The position numbers and the translations under genes were made by a program. From positions 992,001 to 1,056,000 of the forward strand of contig NZ_JACCBM010000001.1 of assembly GCF_013409865.1 (NCBI RefSeq): DNA of 64,000 bases, written 5' to 3'. The DNA is from Herbiconiux flava (lineage in GTDB: Bacteria > Actinomycetota > Actinomycetes > Actinomycetales > Microbacteriaceae). The notes under the pieces are model-generated. The model ran no database searches, had not been told where the DNA came from, and saw only the letters and a list, made by a program, of their open reading frames with translations. Below, one piece after another: positions 38,979 through 51,473 of this stretch. The number at the start of each line of letters is the position of its first letter. Position 1 is the first letter of the stretch.

Positions 38979-39914
38979 ATGGACCTCATGCCCCGAAGCA
39001 GTACCCGACGTCCTTCCGCTCGCCCCTCCCGCCGCCCGCTCACCGCTCTCGTCGCGGCCTTCGCCGTCGCGAGCCTCGCCCTCACCGGCTGCGCGGCCGG
39101 CGCCTCCGGCAGCGGCTCCGGTTCCGGATCCGCCGACTCCGCTGCGGCCGCCGCCCGCGTGGCCCTCGAGGCCGTCTCGCCCGCCACCGGCAGTCTCACC
39201 GGGGGCGCCGAGGTCACCGTCTCCGGATCCGGGTTCGACGGCGATTCACCCGTCGCCGCGGTGCGCTTCGGCACCGAGGCCGCACCCTCCTTCGCCGTCG
39301 TCGACGACCGCACGCTGACCGCGGTGACCCCCGCATCCGTCGACTTCGCCGTGGCCGCCGTGCCCGTGACCGTCACCCTCGAGGACGGCTCGGAGGTCGT
39401 GCTCGACGGCGGCTTCGGCTACGAGGTGCAGACTCCGGTCGACAGCCAGATGAACTACGCCTTCACCTACTGGAAGGACTACAACCTCGCCGAGTGGGGC
39501 CAGTTCCCCGACAACGACTGCGGCAACTTCGTCAACCAGGCCATGCTCGCGCGCGGCTGGGTGCAGGACGAGAACTGGTACAGCGAGTACGCGACCACCG
39601 GCGACTACAGCTACAGCTGGATCCGCGGCAACCAGATGGACGCCTACTACGCCTCCCGTCCCGACACCACGCGGCTCGAGATCACCCAGCGGGACCAGGT
39701 CAAGATCGGCGACGTCGTGATGTTCGACTGGGACCCGCAGAACGACAACGGGGTCGACCACACGATGATCGTCTCGAAGGTCACCCCGAACCTCGACGGC
39801 ACCATCGCGATCAAGATGGTCGGCCACACGCTCGACGCGCAGTACCGCGACCTCGACACCGCCATCACGGTCGAGAAGCCGGGCGGCACCGCGCACTTCT
39901 GGTCGATCGCCTAA
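38979..39914 (+). CDS. Secreted lipoprotein with IPT/TIG and Amidase_6 domains
   Basis: A 311-residue exported protein. The signal peptide ends in the lipobox LALTGCAA (Cys ~38), then a Gly/Ser/Ala linker. An IPT/TIG Ig-like domain follows (~65-145; VSPATGSLTGGAEVTVSGSG) and a C-terminal putative amidase domain of the Amidase_6 type (~155-311): DCGNFVNQAML supplies the Cys, with a later His in VDHTMIVSKV. Such domains are cysteine-histidine peptidoglycan amidases or related hydrolases. A nearby ATG at 38988 is an alternative start. The stop overlaps the convergent hydrolase stop. Confidence 0.82.
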   Translation: MDLMPRSSTRRPSARPSRRPLTALVAAFAVASLALTGCAAGASGSGSGSGSADSAAAAARVALEAVSPATGSLTGGAEVTVSGSGFDGDSPVAAVRFGTEAAPSFAVVDDRTLTAVTPASVDFAVAAVPVTVTLEDGSEVVLDGGFGYEVQTPVDSQMNYAFTYWKDYNLAEWGQFPDNDCGNFVNQAMLARGWVQDENWYSEYATTGDYSYSWIRGNQMDAYYASRPDTTRLEITQRDQVKIGDVVMFDWDPQNDNGVDHTMIVSKVTPNLDGTIAIKMVGHTLDAQYRDLDTAITVEKPGGTAHFWSIA

Positions 39915-40834
39915 GAGGCGCCGGCAGAGGCACCGCCGCCGCTGCTGCCGCGACCGCGACCGCCACCGCCGTCGGACCCGGCTTCGACTTCGGCCCAGAA
40001 GTCCCCGACGACCCGCGCCAGGGCGGCGGGCTGCTCGAGCGGCACGAGGGTGCGCGCGCCCGCGATCGTGACCGACCGCGCGATCGGCCCGGCGGCGGCG
40101 GCCGAGCGCTCGGCGTCGGCCGGGCTCCAGTCGCCGCGGTCGTCGGAGGCCACGAACAGGCTGGGCACCGTGAGCCGCGGCAGCAGCGCCGACACGTCGA
40201 CCCGGTTCAGGATGAACGATCGCAGCGCGAGGCCCATGCTCCGTCGCTCGGGCCGCCCGAGGCTCTCCAGCACGGTGCTCCGGATGCCCGGGTCGGCCGC
40301 CGAGGCGTCGGTGAGCATCGCGTCGAGCACGGCCGCGCGCACCGGACCCACCGGCCCGATCAGCCGCAGCACCGGCGCGAGCAGGTTGATGCGCTGCCGC
40401 AGCTCGACCGAGATGGGCTCGACCGGGGCGCTGACCGCGACGAACGAGCGCAGGAGGCCGGGATCGGCCGCCAGTTCGTAGCCGACGTGGCCGCCGAAGG
40501 CGTTGCCGAGCCAGTCGACGGGCCGCCCGTCCGGGTTCAGCACGGCGAGGGCGTCGCGTGCGGCGTCGGCGGCGCCACGGATGTCGGTGGCGCGCGTCAG
40601 CGCGTCGCTTCGGCCGAGGCCGGGCGGGTCGATCAGGGCGAACGCGCGGGTGGGGTGGGCGCGCTGCAGGAGCGGGAGCATCCGGAACCAGGTGCTGCTG
40701 TCGACGAACATCGACGACCAGAGCACGGTCAGGGGGCCGGCGGCGGGGCCGGTGGTGCGCACGTGCAGGCGGCCCAGGCGGGTCGGAACCAGTTGCGCGC
40801 GAAGACAGTCATTCGGAGTGAGTGAGGTTGACAT
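39911..40834 (-). CDS. Alpha/beta-hydrolase fold protein with atypical nucleophile elbow
   Basis: A 307-residue cytoplasmic alpha/beta-hydrolase-like protein. The oxyanion region (LWSSMFVDSSTWFRMLPLL) and DPPGLGRSD fit the fold, but the elbow, normally G-x-S-x-G, reads LGNAFGGH, so the nucleophilic Ser is Ala (~residue 110). It may be inactive, a lyase-like relative, or a ligand-binding protein. The last ~25 residues are Gly/Ser/Arg-rich and the end overlaps the convergent lipoprotein stop. The start codon is only 26 nt from the divergent TetR start, with an operator-like palindrome between them. Confidence 0.82.
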   Translation of the reverse strand: MSTSLTPNDCLRAQLVPTRLGRLHVRTTGPAAGPLTVLWSSMFVDSSTWFRMLPLLQRAHPTRAFALIDPPGLGRSDALTRATDIRGAADAARDALAVLNPDGRPVDWLGNAFGGHVGYELAADPGLLRSFVAVSAPVEPISVELRQRINLLAPVLRLIGPVGPVRAAVLDAMLTDASAADPGIRSTVLESLGRPERRSMGLALRSFILNRVDVSALLPRLTVPSLFVASDDRGDWSPADAERSAAAAGPIARSVTIAGARTLVPLEQPAALARVVGDFWAEVEAGSDGGGGRGRGSSGGGASAGAS

Positions 40835-40839
40835 GAAAA

Positions 40840-40859
40840 GTGATGTTAGCCTAAGTCAC
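40840..40859. promoter_or_regulatory. TetR operator between hydrolase and regulator genes
   Basis: GTGATGTTAGCCTAAGTCAC is a near-perfect palindrome (GTGA..TTAG-C-CTAA.TCAC) filling almost the whole 25-bp gap between the two divergent start codons. Both mRNAs would be near-leaderless and a bound repressor would block both promoters. Confidence 0.65.
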
Positions 40860-41465
40860 ATGAAAGCGCGAGACTCCGGCGGCAAGCCCCGCGAGTACCG
40901 CATGTCGGTGCGGGCCGAGTCGGCCGAGGCGACCGGCGAGCGCATCGTGGATGCGATGCTGACGCGCTTCGCCGACACTCCGTACGAGCGCATCCGCCTC
41001 GACGACGTGGCCGCCGACGCGGGCGTGGCGGTGCAGACCGTGATCCGGCGCTTCGGCGGGAAGCCGGGGCTGATGACGACGGTGGTGGAGCGCGAGCTGG
41101 GCCGCATCGCCGCCGCCCGCGAAGCCGCGGCGCAGGCGTCGGTCGCGGCCACGGTGGAGGCGCTGGTCGAGCACTACGAGGTGTACGGCGCGCTCATCCT
41201 GAAGACCTACTCGGAGGCGCCGCTCGTTCCCGGGCTCGTCGACCTCGCCGCCCGGGGCCGGGCGTACCACGTGGACTGGTGCCGCCGCACCTTCGAGCAG
41301 CACCTCGACCCGTCGCTGGACGGCGCGACGCAGCGCCTGCGCCTGGCGCAGATCGTCGCCGTCTGCGACGCGACGACGTGGCGCATCCTGCGCGCCGACG
41401 GCGGGCTCACCGCCGCCGAGACGACGACGGCGCTCCGCGCCTTCCTCGCGCCGCTCCTGCCGTAG
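40860..41465 (+). CDS. TetR-family regulator
   Basis: A 201-residue regulator. HTH: ERIVDAMLTRFADTPYERIR then LDDVAADAGVAVQTVIRRFG; the C-terminal domain is helical and contains YSEAPLVPGLVDLAARGR. The ATG at 40860 directly follows the operator-like palindrome; an in-frame ATG at 40833 would overlap the divergent start and is less likely. It probably controls itself and the divergent alpha/beta-hydrolase. Confidence 0.85.
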   Translation: MKARDSGGKPREYRMSVRAESAEATGERIVDAMLTRFADTPYERIRLDDVAADAGVAVQTVIRRFGGKPGLMTTVVERELGRIAAAREAAAQASVAATVEALVEHYEVYGALILKTYSEAPLVPGLVDLAARGRAYHVDWCRRTFEQHLDPSLDGATQRLRLAQIVAVCDATTWRILRADGGLTAAETTTALRAFLAPLLP

Positions 41466-41485
41466 TTCGAGAGCGGGGCCGGGCG

Positions 41486-43114
<1,629 letters not shown>

Positions 43115-43160
43115 GCCCCAAGTCTGGCACCCGCCGCCCGCCCGTGCCATCGCCGCTCGC

Positions 43161-43173
43161 TAGGCTCAGGGGC
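43161..43173 (+). promoter_or_regulatory. Leaderless-type promoter of pheA
   Basis: TAGGCT lies 7 nt before the pheA ATG with no Shine-Dalgarno, so transcription would begin at or next to the start codon. The same layout is seen at other genes in this window. Confidence 0.6.
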
Positions 43174-44102
43174 ATGTCGGAGACCTACAGCTACCTCGGC
43201 CCCTCGGGAACCTTCACCGAGGCCGCGCTCGCCCAGGTGCCCGAGGCACGGGGCAAGGAGTGGCGCTCGGTCAACAACGTGGGCGAGGCGTTCGACGACG
43301 TGGTGTCGGGGCGCAGCGTCGCCGCGATGATCGCGATCGAGAACTCCATCGAGGGCGGGGTCACGTCGACGCTCGACGCGCTGGCGAACATCCCGAACCT
43401 CAGGATCGTGGGGGAGTACCTCGTGCGGGTGCAGTTCGTGCTCGTGGCCCGGCCCGGCACGCGGCTGGAGGACGTGCGGGTGGTGAACGCGCATCCGGTC
43501 GCCTACGCTCAGACCCGCAGCTGGCTCGACGCGAACCTGCCGACGCACGGCCACATCCCGTCCACGTCGAACGTGGCCTCCGCGCTGGCGCTGTTCGAGA
43601 ACGACCTCGCCGACGCGGCCGTGGCGCCGCCGCAGATCGTGCAGCACCACGAGCTCGAGGTGCTGGCCGAGAACATCGCCGACAACGCCAACGCGGTCAC
43701 GCGGTTCGTGCTCGTGTCGCGCAGCACGGTGCTGCCGGCGGCGACCGGGGCAGACAAGACGAGCATCATCGCCGAGCTCCCGGATGACCGTTCCGGAGCC
43801 CTGCTCGAACTGCTCGAGCAGTTCTCGACGCGCGGGGTGAACCTGTCGCTGCTGCAGTCCCGGCCGATCGGCGACGCCCTCGGGCGCTACCGCTTCGTGA
43901 TCGACGCCGACGGGCACATCTCCGACGAGCGGGTGGCGGATGCCCTGCTCGGCGTTCGCCGGTTCAGCCCCAGTGTGATCTTCCTGGGGTCGTACCCGCG
44001 GGCCGACCAGGCGCCGGTCGAGTACGTCGACCGCTACGACGACGAGGTCTTCCGCGAGGCGCGCGAGTGGCTGCGGGGGCTGATCGACGGCGAGCCGACC
44101 GC

Positions 44103-44106
<4 letters not shown>
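43174..44106 (+). CDS. pheA: Prephenate dehydratase
   Basis: A 310-residue monofunctional prephenate dehydratase converting prephenate to phenylpyruvate in phenylalanine synthesis. Visible: YLGPSGTFTEAAL at the N-terminus, the catalytic-domain IENSIEGGVTSTLD, the conserved TRF triplet in NAVTRFVLVS, and a C-terminal ACT domain for Phe feedback (SGALLELLEQFSTRGVNLSL, then LQSRPI). No chorismate mutase domain is present. The start at 43174 is fixed by the motif and by the leaderless promoter. Confidence 0.95.
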
Positions 44107-45518
<1,412 letters not shown>

Positions 45519-45566
45519 GCTCGAACCGTACGCCCGGGGCCGCCGACCCGCCAGAGCGTGGGGGCG

Positions 45567-46220
45567 CTACTCAGCCGATCGGGCGAGCCGCAGGCCCACG
45601 TCGTCGTGCGTCGAGCGGGGTGGCGCGCCGCGTCGCACGTCGGCCCGCACGTTCCACGCGTCGTCGGCGAAACCGCCGCCGCGGAAGACCCTCGATCCGC
45701 GCGCGGGGTCGTCATCGGGGTCGAGCAGGTCGAAGCACCACTCCGAGACGTTGCCGAGCGTGTCGAAGAGGCCGAAGAGGTTCGGATGCCGTGCCCCGAC
45801 GTCCTGCGGAGACCCGACCCCGTCGGCGGCCGACCACGCGACCTCCCCGAGCGGACCGTAGACCGGCCCGGTCGAGCCGGCGCGGCAGGCGAACTCCCAC
45901 TCGGCCTCGCTCGGCAGCCGGTACCCCTCGGAGTCGCGGTGCCAGACCACGTCCTCGCCGTCGACGCCGTAGGCGAGGTCGAGGCCCTCCCACTCCGAGG
46001 CGGCGTTGCACAGGCGCACGGCGCGCAGCCAGCTCAGCTCGACGGCCGGGCGGCGCGGGTGCTCGGCGGTGACCCCGATCAGCTCGGCCACGAGTGCCTC
46101 GGTGACCGGGTAGACGCCGATCTCGAAGGGCTCGAGCTGCTCGGTGCGGCGGATCTTCCGCCTCGCATCCACGAGCTGCAGCGTGCCGCCCGGGATCGAG
46201 GCCAGCTCGATGTCGGTCAC
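45567..46220 (-). CDS. SUMF1/formylglycine-generating-enzyme-like protein
   Basis: A 217-residue FGE-sulfatase fold protein. Markers are SIPGG near the start, EIGVYPVT, the block GYRLPSEAEWEFACRAG, LGNVSEWCFDL, and a closing RGGGFADDAW...VGLRLARS. True FGEs are longer and have a paired-Cys active site not evident here. No sulfatase gene is in the window, so the role may be one of the many non-FGE functions of this fold. The start is GTG without a clear ribosome site. Confidence 0.78.
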   Translation of the reverse strand: MTDIELASIPGGTLQLVDARRKIRRTEQLEPFEIGVYPVTEALVAELIGVTAEHPRRPAVELSWLRAVRLCNAASEWEGLDLAYGVDGEDVVWHRDSEGYRLPSEAEWEFACRAGSTGPVYGPLGEVAWSAADGVGSPQDVGARHPNLFGLFDTLGNVSEWCFDLLDPDDDPARGSRVFRGGGFADDAWNVRADVRRGAPPRSTHDDVGLRLARSAE

Positions 46221-46257
46221 GCTGAAATCGCTGTCGAGTCGACCGAGTGAGCCCAGC

Positions 46258-46692
46258 TCACTCGGCGCTGGCGTCGCGGCGACGATCCACCGGATCGTCG
46301 CTTTCAGCTCCAGCGCGCTTACCTGCCTTGATGTCGTTCACGCGGTGGTTCTCTTCCCGCACCTCGGCCTGGATGCGGCGTTCGGTGACCAGCCACTCGG
46401 GCGGTGCCTCGAGCAGCTCCTTGATCTGGGCGGTGGTGAGCGCATCCGTAACCCCGGCGCGGGCGAGACCCGAGATCGAGACGCCGAGCTTGCGCGCCAC
46501 GACGTCGCGCGGGTGCGGGCCGTTCAGCCGCAGCTCGACGAGCCACTCGGGCGGGGACTGCAGCAGCTCGTTCAGGGTCTCGCGCGTCATCGGCGCCTCC
46601 TGCAGCTCCGCGGGGGCCGCGGGCAGGTAGATGCCGAGCTTCTTCGCGGCGGTCGCCGGCTTCATGGTCTGCGGCGTCTTGGAGGGGCTCAT
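46258..46692 (-). CDS. DUF5997 family protein
   Basis: A 144-residue cytoplasmic protein that I recognise as the actinobacterial DUF5997 type. It has two similar helical halves around LQSPPEWLVELRLNGPHPRD and LEAPPEWLVTERRIQAEV, an internal duplication of the PPEWLV motif. The C-terminus is charged and disordered. It is divergent from a LysR-substrate-domain gene 42 bp away, a frequent pairing. TACGCT six nt before the ATG suggests a leaderless transcript. Function unknown. Confidence 0.75.
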   Translation of the reverse strand: MSPSKTPQTMKPATAAKKLGIYLPAAPAELQEAPMTRETLNELLQSPPEWLVELRLNGPHPRDVVARKLGVSISGLARAGVTDALTTAQIKELLEAPPEWLVTERRIQAEVREENHRVNDIKAGKRAGAESDDPVDRRRDASAE

Positions 46693-46734
46693 CTGCACAG
46701 CGTATCCTGGGCGGGCTCGACGAAAGGGGGCGCC

Positions 46735-47556
46735 ATGGTCCTCCGAGTCGCCTTCGTGCCCGGCGTCACCCCGTCGAAGTGGGTGCGCATCTGGGGCGAG
46801 CGCTTCCCGGGTGAGCGGCTCGAGCTGCTGCCGCTCGACACCGTCGCGCTGGGTTCGACCGACGATCTGGCGGTGCTCTTCGAGGTGCCGGATGCTCGCG
46901 CCGACGATGCGGAAGCCGCCGACGCCGAGCCGGCCGAAGTCGCCTCCGACGATGCCGGCCCCGCCGATGCCGAGCCCGCCTCCGGCCCCGCCGACGTCGT
47001 GATCGCGCGGCTGCCCGTGCGCACCGAGGGCGTGCACGCGATCCCGCTGTACGAGGAGCTGCCGGTCGTCGTCGTCCCCGCCGACCACGAGATCACCGCG
47101 GTCGACGAGATCGCGCTGGACGAACTCGAGGCGATGCTCGGCGAGCGGATGCACGCCCCCGCCGCCACGCCCACCGGCGGCCCCGACGCGGTCGCCCTGG
47201 TCGCGGCGGGCGTCGGCGCCGTGCTGCTGCCGAAGTCCCTCGCCCGCCTCTGGGCACGGAAGGACGTCGACTCCCGCCCCGTGACCGGCGCCCCGTCCAC
47301 CACGGTCGCGCTGGTGTGGCGCACCGATCTCCCGGCCGAGCGCGCGGCCCTCGTCGAGGAGTTCGTCGGCGTCGTGCGGGGTCGTACCGCCAACACCTCG
47401 CGGGCGGCCGGATCCACGGAGCCCCCCGTCAAGCAGAAGGCGACCGCCAAGGCGAAGGCGCGCGCCGCCGAGGCCCGTGCCGCCGAGGCCAAGGCGAAGG
47501 CGTCGCGCAAGAAGACGGTGGTGCCGGGGCGCACCCGTCCGCGCCGGGCTCGCTGA
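46735..47556 (+). CDS. LysR substrate-binding-domain protein without HTH, basic C-tail
   Basis: A 273-residue protein. The body resembles a LysR-type ligand domain (LRVAFVPGVTPSKWVRIWGE, PLYEELPVVVVPADHEI, GVGAVLLPKSLARL) interrupted by an Ala/Asp/Glu-rich insert (~56-85), but there is no N-terminal DNA-binding domain. The last ~45 residues are rich in Lys, Arg and Ala (AKAKARAAEARAAEAKAKAS), resembling a nucleic-acid-binding tail. The ATG at 46735 has AAAGGGGG upstream. It is paired with the divergent DUF5997 gene. A sensor or DNA-associated role is possible. Confidence 0.75.
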   Translation: MVLRVAFVPGVTPSKWVRIWGERFPGERLELLPLDTVALGSTDDLAVLFEVPDARADDAEAADAEPAEVASDDAGPADAEPASGPADVVIARLPVRTEGVHAIPLYEELPVVVVPADHEITAVDEIALDELEAMLGERMHAPAATPTGGPDAVALVAAGVGAVLLPKSLARLWARKDVDSRPVTGAPSTTVALVWRTDLPAERAALVEEFVGVVRGRTANTSRAAGSTEPPVKQKATAKAKARAAEARAAEAKAKASRKKTVVPGRTRPRRAR

Positions 47557-47582
47557 GCATCCGCTCGCTTCGCTTTTCGGGG

Positions 47583-48623
47583 TCAGGCCCGACCGGCTGA
47601 TTCGCGCGCCGTGACCGCCGCGGCCGTGACCGCGGGCGTGAGCGACGGCACGCGCACGAGCAGCGCCGCCGGAGCGACATGGCTGCGCACGGCCGTCGCG
47701 GTGCCCCACTCGTCGCCGTCGAGCTGGATCTCCTCCTCGGTCTCGAGCCGCAGCTCGAAGTCGCGGCCCTTCGCGTAGGTGACCGAGCGCACGTCGTGGT
47801 TGAGGTCGATGATGCGCCGGCCCGCGGCCGACTTGCGCAGCACGCCGTTCTCGAAGGCGATCTTGTTCCACACCTTCAGCCAGCCGAAGGGGCCCTCGGG
47901 CCGCAGAGCGACGATGTCGAGCAGGCCGTCGTCGGGCTCGGCGTTCGGGATGAGCAGCAGCCCGCCCGGCAGCAGTCCGCAGTTGCCCACGATGACGGTA
48001 TGGGCGGAGGTCGAGCGCCAGGCCGAGCCGTCCATCCGGAAGCGCAGCCGCACCGGCTTCAGCTCGGGCAGCGCGCGGCCGATGCCGTCGACGTAGGCGA
48101 GCCAGCCGACTCGCTTCTTCAGCGCCTTGTTGGTCTTCGCGATCATCTTGGCGTCGAGCCCGAGGCCCGCCATCACGAGGAAGACGTGCTCGTCGACGGA
48201 GCCGTCGCCGCGGGTGGCCTGGACCACTCCGAGGTCGATCGCGCGATCGAACCCGGTGAAGGCGGTCATCACCGCGAGCTCGACGTTGGTGAGGTTCAGC
48301 TCGAGGTTGCGGGCCAGCAGGTTGCCCGTGCCCACCGGGAGGAGGCCGAGCGGCACCCCCGTGTCGCGCAGCGCCTCGGCCACGGCGCGCACGGTGCCGT
48401 CACCGCCGGCCGCCATCACGACCGCGGCCCCGAGGGCGACCGCCGTCGTGGTCGCCTCACCGCCGGCCTCGTGCACGGTGGTCTCGAACCAGAGCGTGGG
48501 GCCCCAGCCGGCCGCCGTCTCGGCCGCCTCGACGAGCCCGCGCAGCTTCGCCGCGTCGACCTTGACCGGATTGACCACGATCGCCGCCCGCGGGGGTGTG
48601 CGCGTCTCCGCTTCCCGTGCCAC
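47583..48623 (-). CDS. Diacylglycerol/lipid kinase family protein (YegS/LCB5)
   Basis: A 346-residue lipid kinase-like enzyme. Motifs: [10 protein letters not shown] (nucleotide site), the glycine-rich [30 protein letters not shown], and [12 protein letters not shown] near the C-terminal lobe. It would phosphorylate diacylglycerol or a similar lipid for phospholipid recycling. The GTG at 48623 is chosen because the domain begins 15 residues later and TACGGT lies 6 nt upstream (leaderless type); the longer reading has no similarity. Divergent from serS. Confidence 0.88.
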   Translation of the reverse strand: MAREAETRTPPRAAIVVNPVKVDAAKLRGLVEAAETAAGWGPTLWFETTVHEAGGEATTTAVALGAAVVMAAGGDGTVRAVAEALRDTGVPLGLLPVGTGNLLARNLELNLTNVELAVMTAFTGFDRAIDLGVVQATRGDGSVDEHVFLVMAGLGLDAKMIAKTNKALKKRVGWLAYVDGIGRALPELKPVRLRFRMDGSAWRSTSAHTVIVGNCGLLPGGLLLIPNAEPDDGLLDIVALRPEGPFGWLKVWNKIAFENGVLRKSAAGRRIIDLNHDVRSVTYAKGRDFELRLETEEEIQLDGDEWGTATAVRSHVAPAALLVRVPSLTPAVTAAAVTARESAGRA

Positions 48624-48747
48624 GGGATCACCGTACCGTGCGGGGGCGGGGCGTTCCCGCCGCGGGCTGTCCGGCCCTGGCTGTCCGGCGTGGATCCCGC
48701 CTGGAGTCTGCGCCCGCTCCCCGCCGCGGGCTGTCGGGGGCGGCCCG

Positions 48748-48760
48748 TAGACTGGCAGGC
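48748..48760 (+). promoter_or_regulatory. Leaderless-type promoter of serS
   Basis: TAGACT ends 7 nt before the GTG start codon and there is no ribosome-binding site. I see no T-box or other leader. Confidence 0.6.
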
Positions 48761-50023
48761 GTGATCGATCCCGTCCTCCTGCGTGAAGCCCCTGATGTCG
48801 TCCGAGCCTCGCAGCGTGCGCGGGGAGCATCCGTCGAGCTCGTCGACACCGCCCTCGCGGCCGACCTGGAGCGGCGGGCCGCGCTGACCGAGTTCGAGAC
48901 GCTGCGGGCCGAGCAGAACGCCTTCGGCAAGACCGTCGCCGCCGCCCCCAAAGACGAGAAGAAGGCCCTCGTGGCCCAGGCCCAGGAGCTGGCCGCCGCG
49001 GTGAAGGCCGCGCAGCAGCGGGCGACGGATGCGGAGGCGGCGTTCACGGAGTCGGCCCGCCGCATCCAGAACATCGTCGTCGACGGCGTGCCCTCGGGTG
49101 GCGAGGAGAACTTCGTCACCCTGCGCGAGGTCGGCACCAAGCCCTCGTTCGGCTTCGAGCCTCGCGACCACGTGGAGCTCGGCGAGTCGCTGAAGGTCTT
49201 CGACCTCGCCCGCGGCGCCAAGGTCTCGGGGGCCCGCTTCTACTTCCTCACCGGCATCGGGGCCCGGCTCGAGATCGCCCTGATGAACCTCGCGCTCGAC
49301 CGCGCGCTCGCCGCCGGCTTCACACCGCTGATCACCCCGACGCTGGTGCGGCCCGAGACCATGGACGGCACGGGCTTCCTCGGCGAGCACGCCGACGAGG
49401 TCTACTACCTCCCCGCCGACGAGCTCTTCCTCACCGGCACGAGCGAGGTGGCGCTCGCCGGGTTCCACATGGGCGAGATCCTCGATCTCTCGGCCGGATC
49501 GCTGCGCTATGCGGGATGGTCGACCTGCTACCGCCGCGAGGCGGGGTCGCACGGGAAGGACACCCGGGGCATCCTGCGCGTGCACCAGTTCAACAAGCTC
49601 GAGATGTTCAGCTACGTGCTGCCCGAGAACGCCGAGGCCGAGCACGAGGCGCTGCTGTCGTACCAGGAGGCCATGCTGACCGACCTCGGTCTCGCCTACC
49701 GCGTGATCGACGTGGCCGCCGGCGACCTCGGCTCGAGCGCCGCCCGCAAGTTCGACACCGAGGCGTGGGTGCCATCGCAGGAGACCTACCGCGAGCTCAC
49801 CTCGACCTCGAACTGCACCACCTACCAGGCGCGCCGCCTCGACACCCGGTACCGCACCGAGTCGGGCAAGACGGCGCCGGTGGCGACGCTGAACGGCACG
49901 CTCGCCACCACGCGGTGGATCGTGGCGCTGCTCGAGACGCACCAGCAGGAGGACGGCTCGGTGGTCATCCCCGAGGTGCTGCGGCCGTACCTCGGCGGGC
50001 TCGCCGTGATCGAGGCGCCGTGA
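48761..50023 (+). CDS. serS: Seryl-tRNA synthetase
   Basis: A 420-residue class II synthetase that charges both tRNA-Ser genes found in this window. N-terminal [13 protein letters not shown] start and a long coiled coil (~25-100; [20 protein letters not shown]). Class II motif 2 is [20 protein letters not shown], then QFNKLEMF; motif 3 is [26 protein letters not shown] binds serine/ATP. The start is GTG. The last base pairs overlap the HAD gene start (GTGA), so the two are co-expressed. Confidence 0.96.
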   Translation: MIDPVLLREAPDVVRASQRARGASVELVDTALAADLERRAALTEFETLRAEQNAFGKTVAAAPKDEKKALVAQAQELAAAVKAAQQRATDAEAAFTESARRIQNIVVDGVPSGGEENFVTLREVGTKPSFGFEPRDHVELGESLKVFDLARGAKVSGARFYFLTGIGARLEIALMNLALDRALAAGFTPLITPTLVRPETMDGTGFLGEHADEVYYLPADELFLTGTSEVALAGFHMGEILDLSAGSLRYAGWSTCYRREAGSHGKDTRGILRVHQFNKLEMFSYVLPENAEAEHEALLSYQEAMLTDLGLAYRVIDVAAGDLGSSAARKFDTEAWVPSQETYRELTSTSNCTTYQARRLDTRYRTESGKTAPVATLNGTLATTRWIVALLETHQQEDGSVVIPEVLRPYLGGLAVIEAP

Positions 50024-50862
50024 GCGGGGCTGCTGCGGCTGCTGGGGCTTCCGCCTCGGCTCCGGTCGCGCCATGGCTCGTCGCGCTCGACATCGACGGC
50101 ACCGTGCTGCACGAGGACAGCTCGCTGAGCGACATCGTCGGCGCCGAGGTGCGCCGCGCCGCCGCCGACGGCCACGAGGTCATGCTCGCCACCGGGCGCT
50201 CCTCGGTGCACACGCTGCCCGTGATCGCCCAGCTCGGCATCACCCCGGAGTACGTGGTCTGCGCCAACGGCGCCGTCACGCTGAAGCGCGATCCGTCGGC
50301 ACCGCTCGGCTATCGGCAGGAGCACGTCGAGACGTTCGATCCGGGGCCGGTGCTCACGACCATCCGCTCGCATCTCGCGGAGGCCGTGTTCGCGGTCGAG
50401 GACGACGACGGCAACTTCATGTACACCGACTCGTTCCCGCAGGCGGCGCTCGGCGAGCAGACGCGGCTGGTGACGTTCGAGGAGATGATCGGCATCCGCG
50501 CGACGCGGGTCGTCGTGGTCTCGCCCGACCACGACATGGAGGACTTCCTGCAGGTCGTCGACCGCATGGGCCTGCACCGGGTGTCGTACTCGATCGGCTG
50601 GACCGCCTGGCTCGACATCGCGCCCGACGGCGTGAACAAGGCCACCGGGCTCGAGCGCGTGCGCGAGGCGCTCGGCATCCCGCGGTCGCGCGTGATGGCG
50701 ATCGGCGACGGGCGCAACGACCTCGACATGTTCCGCTGGGCGGGCGAGTCGGGGCGGGCCGTCGCCATGGGGCAGGCGCCCGATGACGTGATCGCCGCCG
50801 CGACGGAGGTCACCGCCTCCGTCTACGACGACGGGGTGGCGCAGGCGCTCGCGACGATCTGA
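50020..50862 (+). CDS. HAD-IIB (Cof-type) phosphatase
   Basis: A 280-residue phosphatase of the haloacid dehalogenase superfamily. It has motif I LDIDGTVL, motif II LATGRS, motif III Lys in GVNKATGLE, motif [12 protein letters not shown], and a C2B cap between. Such enzymes dephosphorylate sugar phosphates or nucleotides; the substrate is not evident. The GTG overlaps the serS stop. The first ~15 residues are Ala-rich. Confidence 0.9.
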   Translation: MSGAAAAAGASASAPVAPWLVALDIDGTVLHEDSSLSDIVGAEVRRAAADGHEVMLATGRSSVHTLPVIAQLGITPEYVVCANGAVTLKRDPSAPLGYRQEHVETFDPGPVLTTIRSHLAEAVFAVEDDDGNFMYTDSFPQAALGEQTRLVTFEEMIGIRATRVVVVSPDHDMEDFLQVVDRMGLHRVSYSIGWTAWLDIAPDGVNKATGLERVREALGIPRSRVMAIGDGRNDLDMFRWAGESGRAVAMGQAPDDVIAAATEVTASVYDDGVAQALATI

Positions 50863-50940
50863 CGCGGCCCTTTTCCTGCGCTCGCAGGTGGGCGGGTATG
50901 CTCGTGGCTGATCGTTGCGCCCTTGGGGCGGCGGCGATCG

Positions 50941-51030
50941 GGAGGGCTGTCCGAGCGGCCGATGGAGCCAGTCTTGAAAACTGGTGGGGTGTCAAAGCCC
51001 TCAAGAGTTCGAATCTCTTGCCCTCCGCCA
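50941..51030 (+). tRNA. tRNA-Ser (anticodon UGA)
   Basis: Class II tRNA. The acceptor GGAGGGC pairs with GCCCTCC, discriminator G at 51027, and CCA is encoded (51028-51030). The anticodon stem CCAGT/ACTGG frames loop CTTGAAA with TGA at 50975-50977. A long variable arm and the T-loop GTTCGAATC are present. A TATGCT (-10-like) lies about 40 bp upstream at 50897. Confidence 0.95.
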
Positions 51031-51096
51031 GGTCTTTCCGCTCCGCGGGTGGGCGGATGCTCGGCCCGATCGTCGACGGCCCCCTCCGCCGTGGAG

Positions 51097-51360
51097 TCAC
51101 CGGCCCTCTTCGCTGTAGGGGGTGACCGCCTCGTCGGCGTCCTCGGGGGTGGCGCCGTCGGCGTCGCCGTCGCGTTCGCCCGACAGGGGTTCGGCGAGGC
51201 CGCGGAAGGTCGCGCCGAGCACGCCGCCGGTCTCCTCGTCGTCGTCGGGGGCGTCGCCGACCGTGCCGCGGTCGTCGCCCTCGAGGCCCTGGGCCAGGCC
51301 GTTGGTCTGGTCGAACGGCTCGTTCTCGCCGGTCGGTGTGGTGGTGCTGTCGTCGCTCAT
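51097..51360 (-). CDS. Small acidic hypothetical protein
   Basis: An 87-residue, strongly acidic, low-hydrophobicity protein (rich in D, E, G, T) that is probably disordered. AAGGAGA sits 5 nt before the ATG, which supports it being a real gene. I recognise no family. It lies between tRNA-Ser and a DUF1349 gene. Confidence 0.65.
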   Translation of the reverse strand: MSDDSTTTPTGENEPFDQTNGLAQGLEGDDRGTVGDAPDDDEETGGVLGATFRGLAEPLSGERDGDADGATPEDADEAVTPYSEEGR

Positions 51361-51473
51361 GATGGTCTCCTTCGACGTCGTGATGATCGCTCCCAGTCAA
51401 TGACCATCGGCGAATGACGGCAACGGGGTCGCCCGCCGCGCAGCAGCTGCGTCGCATCCCGTAGCGTGGGGGG

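Noticed and set aside
45567..46220. A true formylglycine-generating enzyme
   Set aside because: The protein is short, lacks a recognisable active-site Cys pair, and no sulfatase gene is in the window; kept only as a fold-level call.
50875..50888. Short hairpin CCTGCG-ct-CGCAGG after the HAD gene as a terminator
   Set aside because: The stem is only 6 bp with a 2-nt loop and the T-run lies before, not after, the stem.
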